A stretch of DNA of 21,081 nt from a virus. A model generated the notes under the pieces. That model saw only the letters and a program-made list of their open reading frames with translations, ran no database searches and was not told the origin of the DNA. The stretch is taken from positions 1 through 21,081 of the IMG/VR virus record IMGVR_UViG_3300048033_001543. One strand, 5' to 3'. Of the stretch, positions 5,940 to 12,808 are shown in pieces. Both the position numbers and the translations under genes were made by a program. The first letter of the stretch is position 1, and each line of letters opens with the position of its first letter.

Positions 5940-7934
5940 ATGTCAACTATCATTAGAATTAAACGTTCTACTACAGCCGGTGATCCTAGTACGCTTGGTG
6001 ACGGCGAACTCGCTTACTCTGCCGCCGACTCGGGTGCCGTTTCTGGTGGTGGAAGACTTTACATTGGTATTGGTGCAGAAACAGCTGGTGACGCTGCTTC
6101 TCACTTAGTTATTGGTGGGCAATACTTCACTGATAAACTAGATCACGCAAATGGTACACTTACTGCGTCATCTGCAATTATCACAGATGCAGATAATAAG
6201 ATCGATATCTTAAATGTTGATAATATTACTTTAAATGGTAATACTATTTCAACTACAGATCTAAACGGTAATCTTACTTTTGCGCCAAATGGGACAGGCA
6301 ACATTGTAGCTTCAAATAAGCGTATTACAAGTGTTGCAGATCCAGTAAATGCTCAAGATGTAGTTACCAAAGCTTATTTAGAAAGCAACGTTAGCTTAGA
6401 ATTTATTCAAGACGACATTGGAGCAATGATTGCTGCAGGTACTCAAAATGGTATCACAGTAACTTATGATGATGCCAATGACGCAATGAACTTTGACGTT
6501 GCTGATCCAACAATTACTATTGCTGGTGATGTAGCTGGTTCTGCTACAATGACAGATCTTGGCGATGTAACAATTACTGTTGCTCAACAAGCTAACTCAG
6601 TAGATCTTGGTACTCACACAACTGGCGACTATGTTCAAAATCTAGTTGCTGGTACCGGTGTTACTCTTTCAAATAACTCTGGCGAAACTGCTACTCCAAC
6701 TGTTGCAATTGGCCAAGATGTTTCAACCTCAGCTAATGTTACATTTAATGATGTAACAGTTGATGGTACACTTACTTCAGATGATATTACAGCTGCTACA
6801 ATGACAGCATCTGGTAACGTTGTTGTTCAAGGTAACCTAACAGTTAATGGTACAACAACTACAGTTAATTCAAATACTGTTGATATTGGTGATTCAATCC
6901 TTCTATTGAACTCTGATGAAACAGGTGCTGCCTCTCAAAATGGTGGTTTTGAAATTGAGCGTGGCACTGATGAAAATGTTCGTTTTGTGTGGGATGAAAC
7001 TAATGATACGTTTTCTCCACAATTGTTTGATGGTACTAACTGGGGCAGCACAACACTTACTGCATCAGAATTTATTGGTCCATTAACTGGCAACGTAACA
7101 GGTAACGTAACTGGAGACATTACAGGTGATATTACAGGTGATGTTACAGGTAATGTAACAGGTAACGTAACAGGTAACGTAACTGGAGACTTAACTGGCA
7201 ACGTAACAGGTAACGTAACTGGTGACTTAACCGGTAATGCTGATACCGCCACAGCTTGGGCAACTGCAAGAAACCTTAGCTTAACAGGCGACGCAACAGC
7301 TACACTTTCGGGTGTTGATGGTACTGCTGCTGTAAGTGCTGCTTTAACCTTAGCTGCATCTGGTGTTACTGCTGGATCATATGGCTCAGCCACAAATATT
7401 CCAACATTCACAGTGGACGCAAAAGGTCGTGTTACTGCAGCCTCTACAGTATCAGTTGCAACAGCTCTTGATATTACAGATGGTTCTAATAATAATACAG
7501 TAGATCTTCTATCAGATACTTTAACATTTACTGGTGGAACCGGACTTACATCAACTGTTGGTACTGATCAAGTAACATTTGATCTTGATGATACTGCAGT
7601 TACTGCAGGTTCTTATGGTAACGCAACTACTATCTCAACATTTACTGTAGATGCACAAGGTAGATTAACAGCTGCTGGTACAACAGCAATTGCAATTCCA
7701 TCATCTCAAGTTACAGACTTTACTGAAGCTGCTCAAGATGCGATGGGTGCGGCAATTGCTGCCGGTGGTCAATCTAACATTACGGTATCTTATGACGATG
7801 CTAATAGCGCTGTTGATTACGCAGTAGCAACTGCAACAACTGTAGTAAAAGGTGTGGCGTCATTTGCAAGTACTAACTTTACTGTAGCGGCTGGAGCTGT
7901 GTCTATAAATAATGTTGATGGTGGATCATATTAA
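5940..7934 (+). CDS. Large repetitive tail fibre with Mtd-like N-terminus (664 aa)
   Basis: A 664-aa fibre with a strong GGAGAGG ribosome site. Residues 3-45 (TIIRIKRSTTAGDPSTLGDG, ELAYS...) match the N-terminal beta domain of Mtd-type fibres, which anchors fibres to the tail. Residues 156-208 hold a beta module shared with the two S74 fibres. Residues 294-360 (VVQGNLTVNGTTTT...) are shared with the 11421 fibre. Residues 380-431 are 13 tandem four-residue units (GPLT GNVT GNVT GDIT...). Two copies of a VTAGSYG..T....TFTVDA.GR.TAA unit sit at about 476-501 and 554-579, and a degenerate second copy of the shared module sits at about 598-630. All this fits a long trimeric beta-structured fibre shaft. 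It has no S74 chaperone or glycine-rich tip, so it may be an inner fibre segment or bind host by its C-terminus. Confidence 0.85.
   Translation: MSTIIRIKRSTTAGDPSTLGDGELAYSAADSGAVSGGGRLYIGIGAETAGDAASHLVIGGQYFTDKLDHANGTLTASSAIITDADNKIDILNVDNITLNGNTISTTDLNGNLTFAPNGTGNIVASNKRITSVADPVNAQDVVTKAYLESNVSLEFIQDDIGAMIAAGTQNGITVTYDDANDAMNFDVADPTITIAGDVAGSATMTDLGDVTITVAQQANSVDLGTHTTGDYVQNLVAGTGVTLSNNSGETATPTVAIGQDVSTSANVTFNDVTVDGTLTSDDITAATMTASGNVVVQGNLTVNGTTTTVNSNTVDIGDSILLLNSDETGAASQNGGFEIERGTDENVRFVWDETNDTFSPQLFDGTNWGSTTLTASEFIGPLTGNVTGNVTGDITGDITGDVTGNVTGNVTGNVTGDLTGNVTGNVTGDLTGNADTATAWATARNLSLTGDATATLSGVDGTAAVSAALTLAASGVTAGSYGSATNIPTFTVDAKGRVTAASTVSVATALDITDGSNNNTVDLLSDTLTFTGGTGLTSTVGTDQVTFDLDDTAVTAGSYGNATTISTFTVDAQGRLTAAGTTAIAIPSSQVTDFTEAAQDAMGAAIAAGGQSNITVSYDDANSAVDYAVATATTVVKGVASFASTNFTVAAGAVSINNVDGGSY
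7077..7232 (+). repeat. 12-bp tandem repeat array (13 units) encoding G-[ND]-x-T
   Basis: Thirteen consecutive 12-base units of the form GGT AAC GTA ACA encode GPLT, GNVT, GNVT, GDIT, GDIT, GDVT, GNVT, GNVT, GNVT, GDLT, GNVT, GNVT, GDLT within the 5940 fibre. Several neighbouring units are identical or nearly so at the DNA level, so copy number could change in frame. Such GNVT repeats recur in marine phage fibres and probably form a repetitive beta stalk. Confidence 0.9.
7904..7911 (+). promoter_or_regulatory. Candidate late promoter (TATAAATA) for the 7953 gene
   Basis: An exact TATAAATA lies within the last codons of the 664-aa fibre, 41 bases before the ATG at 7953. The spacing to the next gene resembles the intergenic late promoters, but a chance match in coding DNA cannot be excluded. 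Confidence 0.45.
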
Positions 7935-7952
7935 TTAAAGGTCTAAGACGTT

Positions 7953-8516
7953 ATGTCTACAGCGATTAAGCTAAAACGAAGTACTGCTCAAGGTTCAACT
8001 CCCACAACAGCTAATTTAGCTGAAGGGGAGTTGGCCCTTAACGTATATGACGGTAAGCTATTTTTTAAGAAAGATAATGGTACTGCGTCTATTGTTTCAT
8101 TAGAAGCATATGATGCAAACAATCCATTACCTACTGAAAAGGGTGGCTTAGGCCAAGGGTTTACTCCTGGCTCAGGACAAATTCCAATTGGTAACGATGC
8201 AGGTGGATTTACTCTTAATAGAATTTTAGGCGGCACCGGAATTCAAGTATCGAGCTCGGCCGGGCAAGTTGAAATTTCTTATAATGGTGAAAATACTTCT
8301 TCTGCCGCCTTTGCTCCACAAGCTAGAACTGATTTAGGATTTGTTTATGAAGCAGCTTCTGCTCAAGATGACGAAGATCTTGGATTAGTAACTGATACCA
8401 CAACACTAAGATATGACCTTGGTTCATTGCAACTTGACGGTATCGTATCACTATCAAATATTGACCAATCGGTGAAAGCCGATTATATTGGTTATTCAAT
8501 TATTTTCGGATTTTAA
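7953..8516 (+). CDS. Short fibre protein with Mtd-like N-terminal domain (187 aa)
   Basis: A 187-aa protein. Residues 3-50 (AIKLKRSTAQGSTPTTANLA, EGELALNVYDGKLFFKKDNG) are a good match to the Mtd-type N-terminal domain (KRST...LAEGELA.N..DGKLF). A GGLGQGFTPGSGQIPIGNDA segment (68-87) and a short ILGGTGIQVSSSAGQVEIS strand follow, both typical of phage fibre shafts. The C-terminal 60 residues (about 128-187) are unrecognised and end in YSIIFGF. It is much shorter than the two neighbouring Mtd-N fibres, so it could be a minor fibre, a spacer, or a fibre that has lost its tip. The ribosome site is AAAGGT. Confidence 0.75.
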   Translation: MSTAIKLKRSTAQGSTPTTANLAEGELALNVYDGKLFFKKDNGTASIVSLEAYDANNPLPTEKGGLGQGFTPGSGQIPIGNDAGGFTLNRILGGTGIQVSSSAGQVEISYNGENTSSAAFAPQARTDLGFVYEAASAQDDEDLGLVTDTTTLRYDLGSLQLDGIVSLSNIDQSVKADYIGYSIIFGF

Positions 8517-8531
8517 AAGGATTACTATAAT

Positions 8532-11393
8532 ATGGCGCGCCAGTTAGTTGAAAAATATATCTTTGCTCCCAATGCTGCAGGACTTGGAACTGTCAAATTT
8601 CCAGGAAAGGTTGATGAAACTCAACTTTTAATTATTGCGAATAAAACAACGCAAGAAAATATTTATGCGATTGGTGATCCAACACGTACTGGTACAGTTT
8701 CGTATGATCCAGCCGATAATGATACATTTTTCTCAGAACAAGACGGTGTGACAACAGTAACTCTTTCTAAAGATACTTCAACTATGTTGAGTAGCCATAA
8801 GATTGCGGTTTATACAGATGCACCACGTCAAGTAGGTAATATTATTAGACCATATGCGTTTGGTGTTGACGCTGTTGAACGTATGAGAGTATCACAGCCA
8901 ACTTCATTGATTGATGCTGACTTTGAATATGGCCTACAAACTACTAAATGGCAAAACTATGCTAACACCAGAGGAATTCCAGGTATTTTTGAAAAACCTG
9001 GTCTTGATTTGTTCTTAAATGATGTTGTTTCTAATGGCGCATCTCCTTCAGAAATTACTGTTACTACAACAGCTCCTCATGAGCTAAATGTTAATGATCC
9101 AATCTTTATTTATGGATTAGGTAACACGTCAGATTATGCCCGAGCTGAAGGTTCTTTTGTTATTACTGAAGTAGCGGATTCAACAACCTTTAAGTTTATC
9201 GCAAAAGGCATTGTTGGTACTAATGGATTATCAGTTGCAACTGGCATTACATATGCAAGACGAGGTGGTTTTTATACTGGAGCATCTTTGCCAATTTCCT
9301 CAATTGCTTCTGATGGAGGTAACCCATCGGTAATTACAGTTACATGTTCTGCCAATCACGGGCTTGTTCCAGGTGCTCCACTTATTTCGATTGTATCATC
9401 TGCTGGTACACGACATAATCTTGTTACTGGTAACTTCTTTGCCGAACAAGTTCCATCACCAACGACATTTAAGTTTACTGCTCGAGTTGGTGGTGATGTT
9501 GATAATGGTACTACTATTACTTCAGATATTTTTTTAAGAACAGATGCTTTTGTTCTCCATAGGCCATTTGACGGTGGTGTTCAATTAGGAAACTTTGTTC
9601 CATCTCATGGTGCCTCTATTTCAAGACAAACTAAAAAATATATGAGATACCAATCTGGTAAAGGTGTTCTTTGGACATCAGGTGTATCTCTTAATCCAGT
9701 TCTTAATCTTGATCAAATTTCAGCAGATGGTACAGCTCCTGGATCTGCAATTACAGTTTCAACTGAGTTAGATCATGGTCTTCAAGTTGGATCAGAAGTT
9801 ACTATTGATGGCGTAGTCACCGAAGGTTATAATGGTTCATACGGTGTAAATACAATTACTTCAGAAAATGCATTTACTATTGTAGCATCTGCCACTCTTG
9901 GAAGTACCGACGCTGTTATTACAACGAAGCCGCGAGTAACTATTAAGAAGTGGCACGGTGCATCTGTACGTGTTGGACCATTCGATGATCAAAACGGTTT
10001 GTTCTGGGAATTTGACGGACAAGAACTTTCTGTTGTAAGACGGGCATCAACGTTCCAATTATCTGGATTTATTGATGTACAATCAGGATCTCAATCAGTA
10101 TCAGGTACCAATTGTAGATTTACACAGCAATTAAAAGTTGGTGATGATGTTGTTATTCGTGGTATGACTTACAAAGTTGGTACTATTACAGATGATAATA
10201 ATCTAACAATTAACCCAGAATATCGTGGTGTGAATAATTCATCTGGTATTAAAATGGCAGCAATTGTAGATCATAGAGTAAAACAATCTGAATTTAATAT
10301 TGATAAACTCGATGGAACTGGTATTTCAGGATATAACTTAAATCTAAATAAAATGCAAATGCTAGGGATTTCATTCTCATGGTATGGTGCTGGCTTTATT
10401 GACTTTATGTGTCGTGGACCAGATGGTAACATGATTCTTGCTCATAGAGCAAAACAAAATAACATTAATGATGAAGCATATATGCGTTCTGGTAACACAG
10501 CAGTTCGTTACCAGTGCGTTAATGAATCTGCAATTAATTCACTAGCATCTACGATCTCAGCTTCGGCAACAAGTATTCCATTAAGTGATGCTTCTAGATT
10601 CCCAACTTCTGGTACTGTTCTAATTGAGAATGAATGTATTAATTACACTGGTAAATCTCAAAATACACTAACTGGTTGTACAAGAGGTGCAACATTTACA
10701 ATGTTTATTGGTGGTACTAATAAAGACTTTACAGGTGGAAGTGCAGCTTCCCATGCTGTAGGTAATGGAAATACCGCAGTAATACTTGTTTCATGTACGG
10801 CATCTCCGACATTGAACCACTGGGGTTCATCGTATATTATGGACGGTGGATTTGACACAGACCGCGGGTATTACTTTAACTATTCAGCATTGAATAATAC
10901 TATTCCTGCAGGAGGTGAAGCTTCGGTGTTCTTTGTGAGATTGGCTCCAGCTGTAAGTAACTCTATTGCTGGTAATCTAGGAGAACGTGATTTGCTAAAC
11001 AGGTCATCAATGCTTCTACAAAAATTACAAGTTCAATCTTCACAAGCTGTACAAGTTTATGGTATTTTGAATCCAGGTAATATTAATTCAGGCACTCTTA
11101 CATGGCAATCAGTTAATACCGTTGCATTAGGATCTCAGCCTTCATTTGCTCAAATTTCAACCAGCAGTTCTACAACAGCTACTCCGGGTGAACAGATTTT
11201 TGCTACACTAGGACAACCTAATGGTTTTTCTGAAATTGACCTTTCAAACTTGAAAGAATTATCAAACTCAGCAATTGGTGGTTATAATAACTTCCCTGAT
11301 GGGCCTGATGTTTTAGCAATTGTTGTAAATAATTTATCATCTAGTAGCGCAGATGTTAACTTAAACTTATTCTGGTCAGAAGCGCAAGCATAA
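8532..11393 (+). CDS. Large virion structural protein of marine T4-like phages (953 aa)
   Basis: A 953-aa protein with AAAGGA before its start. The central signature HRPFDGGVQLGNFVPSHGAS (343-362), ISRQTKKYMRYQSGKGV (363-379), VRVGPFDDQNGLFWEFDGQE (479-498) and FNIDKLDGTGISGYNLNLNK (588-607) followed by WYGAGFIDF is one I recall from a conserved structural protein of cyanophages and related myoviruses. Three copies of a beta unit, ITVTT..HGL..G..I.I.G.....NG.Y.V......TF.., lie at about 174-224, 267-318 and 406-452. A short TSIPLSDASRFPTSGTVLIE, NECINYTG, LTGCTRGA module lies at 680-720. Size and context suggest a baseplate-associated fibre or a fibre-attachment protein, but the exact location in the particle is not known to me. 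Confidence 0.8.
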   Translation: MARQLVEKYIFAPNAAGLGTVKFPGKVDETQLLIIANKTTQENIYAIGDPTRTGTVSYDPADNDTFFSEQDGVTTVTLSKDTSTMLSSHKIAVYTDAPRQVGNIIRPYAFGVDAVERMRVSQPTSLIDADFEYGLQTTKWQNYANTRGIPGIFEKPGLDLFLNDVVSNGASPSEITVTTTAPHELNVNDPIFIYGLGNTSDYARAEGSFVITEVADSTTFKFIAKGIVGTNGLSVATGITYARRGGFYTGASLPISSIASDGGNPSVITVTCSANHGLVPGAPLISIVSSAGTRHNLVTGNFFAEQVPSPTTFKFTARVGGDVDNGTTITSDIFLRTDAFVLHRPFDGGVQLGNFVPSHGASISRQTKKYMRYQSGKGVLWTSGVSLNPVLNLDQISADGTAPGSAITVSTELDHGLQVGSEVTIDGVVTEGYNGSYGVNTITSENAFTIVASATLGSTDAVITTKPRVTIKKWHGASVRVGPFDDQNGLFWEFDGQELSVVRRASTFQLSGFIDVQSGSQSVSGTNCRFTQQLKVGDDVVIRGMTYKVGTITDDNNLTINPEYRGVNNSSGIKMAAIVDHRVKQSEFNIDKLDGTGISGYNLNLNKMQMLGISFSWYGAGFIDFMCRGPDGNMILAHRAKQNNINDEAYMRSGNTAVRYQCVNESAINSLASTISASATSIPLSDASRFPTSGTVLIENECINYTGKSQNTLTGCTRGATFTMFIGGTNKDFTGGSAASHAVGNGNTAVILVSCTASPTLNHWGSSYIMDGGFDTDRGYYFNYSALNNTIPAGGEASVFFVRLAPAVSNSIAGNLGERDLLNRSSMLLQKLQVQSSQAVQVYGILNPGNINSGTLTWQSVNTVALGSQPSFAQISTSSSTTATPGEQIFATLGQPNGFSEIDLSNLKELSNSAIGGYNNFPDGPDVLAIVVNNLSSSSADVNLNLFWSEAQA

Positions 11394-11396
11394 ATA
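11389..11396 (+). promoter_or_regulatory. Candidate late promoter variant (CATAAATA)
   Basis: CATAAATA overlaps the stop codon of the 953-aa gene, 24 bases before the ATG at 11421. It differs from the T4 late box by one base and is followed by GAATAAAG, similar to the tails of the boxes at 5170 and 12762. Confidence 0.5.
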
Positions 11397-11420
11397 GAAT
11401 AAAGATTTAGAGGAAAAATA

Positions 11421-12758
11421 ATGGCAACTCAGGTACAGTTTAGACGAGGCACCACAACGCAAAATAATGCGTTTACTGGAGCCATTGGTGAAATTACATA
11501 TGATACAGAAATTGAAACACTAAGACTCCACGATGGATCCACTCCCGGCGGTGGCGCAATTATTGCTACTACCACTGCTAGTCAAACGATTTTAAATAAA
11601 GTATTAAGTACTGGATCAACTTGGGAAGGTGGTATTATTGATCTTGCCTATGGTGGTACTGGAGCTGCATTAACGGCTGATGCTGGTGGTATTGTTTATT
11701 CGACTTCAGACGCAATGGGCATTTCCTCAGTCGGTGCATCGGGTCAAGTTCTTACCTCGGGCGGAACAAATGCTCCTACTTGGGTAAATGCTTCTGCTCT
11801 TACTGTTGGTACCTCTACAGTTGCTACTACTGCTACAAACATTGAAGGTGGTTCTTCTGGTTATCTAGTTTATCAGGTTTCCGAAGATAATACTGGCTTT
11901 ATTACACCCGGACAATCTGGATTCGTTTTAAGATCTACTGGCGCTTCTACAGCACCAAGCTGGGTTACATCTGCTATTACAATTGGTACTACTGAATTAC
12001 AAGTTGGTGATACGGGCGATTCATTTAGTGGTCTTGATGAGTTAAATGCTACTGGTACAAGCCATTGGACATTACCTGCTGGTACTACTGCACAACGTCC
12101 AGTAACTCCTGCTGATGGTATGGTTCGTTATAACGAAACAATTTCAAGCTTTGAAGGTTATGGTCCTGGTGGAGCATGGGGATCTTTGGGTGGTGTTAAA
12201 GACGTTGACCAAGATACTTATATTACTACTGAAACTTCAGCTGGATCAGATGAAGACACATTTACATTTTATAATGCTGGTTCTTCTTCATTAACATTGA
12301 GTGCAAATGCATTAACCGTAGCAAGTGGTATTGATACTACTTTAAATGGTGCTCTTATTGTACAAGGTAATTTAACTGTTAATGGTACAACCACAACACT
12401 TAATTCTACAACATTAGAAATTGATGATAAAAATATTGTACTTGCTTCAGGGGCTGCTAATGCTGCCGCGGCTGATGGAGCAGGAATTACTATTGATGGT
12501 GCTAATGCTACAATTTTATATGATGCTACTGAAGATAAGTTTTCTTACAGTAAAGGTGTAAAATATAATGGTGAAATTGAGTATGATAATCCAGTAACTT
12601 ATACTTCACCATTTCAATATTATGCGACTGAAGTAAATCAAGACACAACTTTAACAGGTGTTAGTGGTTATGAAATTAGATCAGGATCGAGCATCATAAA
12701 CGTTGCAGCTGGTCAAACATTAACTATTTCTGCTGGAACTTCTGTTACAATTGGATAA
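11421..12758 (+). CDS. Tail fibre with Mtd-like N-terminus (445 aa)
   Basis: A 445-aa fibre with an AGAGGA ribosome site. Residues 3-49 (TQVQFRRGTTTQNNAFTGAI, GEITYDTEIETLRLHDGSTP) are a clear Mtd-type N-terminal domain (RRGTT...GE...DT....R.HDG). The shaft contains LAYGGTGAALTADAGGIVYS, with GGTGA repeats familiar from phage fibres. At 221-275 a module (GTTAQRPVTPADGMVRYN..., EGYGPGGAWGSLGG, DVDQDTYI) is nearly the same as in the following S74 fibre. At 312-377 the VQGNLTVNGTTTT module is shared with the 5940 fibre. The C-terminus (YEIRSGSSIINVAAGQTLTI...) is a regular beta stretch without an S74 domain or HxH motif. It is probably a fibre shaft or a co-fibre of its neighbour. Confidence 0.82.
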   Translation: MATQVQFRRGTTTQNNAFTGAIGEITYDTEIETLRLHDGSTPGGGAIIATTTASQTILNKVLSTGSTWEGGIIDLAYGGTGAALTADAGGIVYSTSDAMGISSVGASGQVLTSGGTNAPTWVNASALTVGTSTVATTATNIEGGSSGYLVYQVSEDNTGFITPGQSGFVLRSTGASTAPSWVTSAITIGTTELQVGDTGDSFSGLDELNATGTSHWTLPAGTTAQRPVTPADGMVRYNETISSFEGYGPGGAWGSLGGVKDVDQDTYITTETSAGSDEDTFTFYNAGSSSLTLSANALTVASGIDTTLNGALIVQGNLTVNGTTTTLNSTTLEIDDKNIVLASGAANAAAADGAGITIDGANATILYDATEDKFSYSKGVKYNGEIEYDNPVTYTSPFQYYATEVNQDTTLTGVSGYEIRSGSSIINVAAGQTLTISAGTSVTIG

Positions 12759-12761
12759 CAG

Positions 12762-12769
12762 TATAAATA
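12762..12769 (+). promoter_or_regulatory. T4-type late promoter (TATAAATA)
   Basis: An exact TATAAATA in the intergenic space, 39 bases before the ATG at 12809. The following GACTAAACAA makes an 18-base match, with one difference, to the promoter at 5170. Confidence 0.75.
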
Positions 12770-12808
12770 GACTAAACAAGATAAGTTTTATTAAAGGATA
12801 GGAAAAAT

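Noticed and set aside
7077-7232. CRISPR-like array
   Set aside because: The 12-base units are contiguous, without spacers, and code in frame for a fibre repeat.
6935-7411. Minus-strand ORF of 158 aa over the GNVT repeats
   Set aside because: Its proline-valine repeats are the antisense reading of the tandem repeat and it has no start signals; every other minus-strand ORF is likewise a shadow of a plus-strand gene.
5940-12758. Diversity-generating retroelement suggested by Mtd-like N-termini
   Set aside because: No reverse transcriptase gene, no template/variable repeat pair with A-specific differences and no C-type lectin end were seen. The Mtd-N domain alone is common in ordinary fibres.
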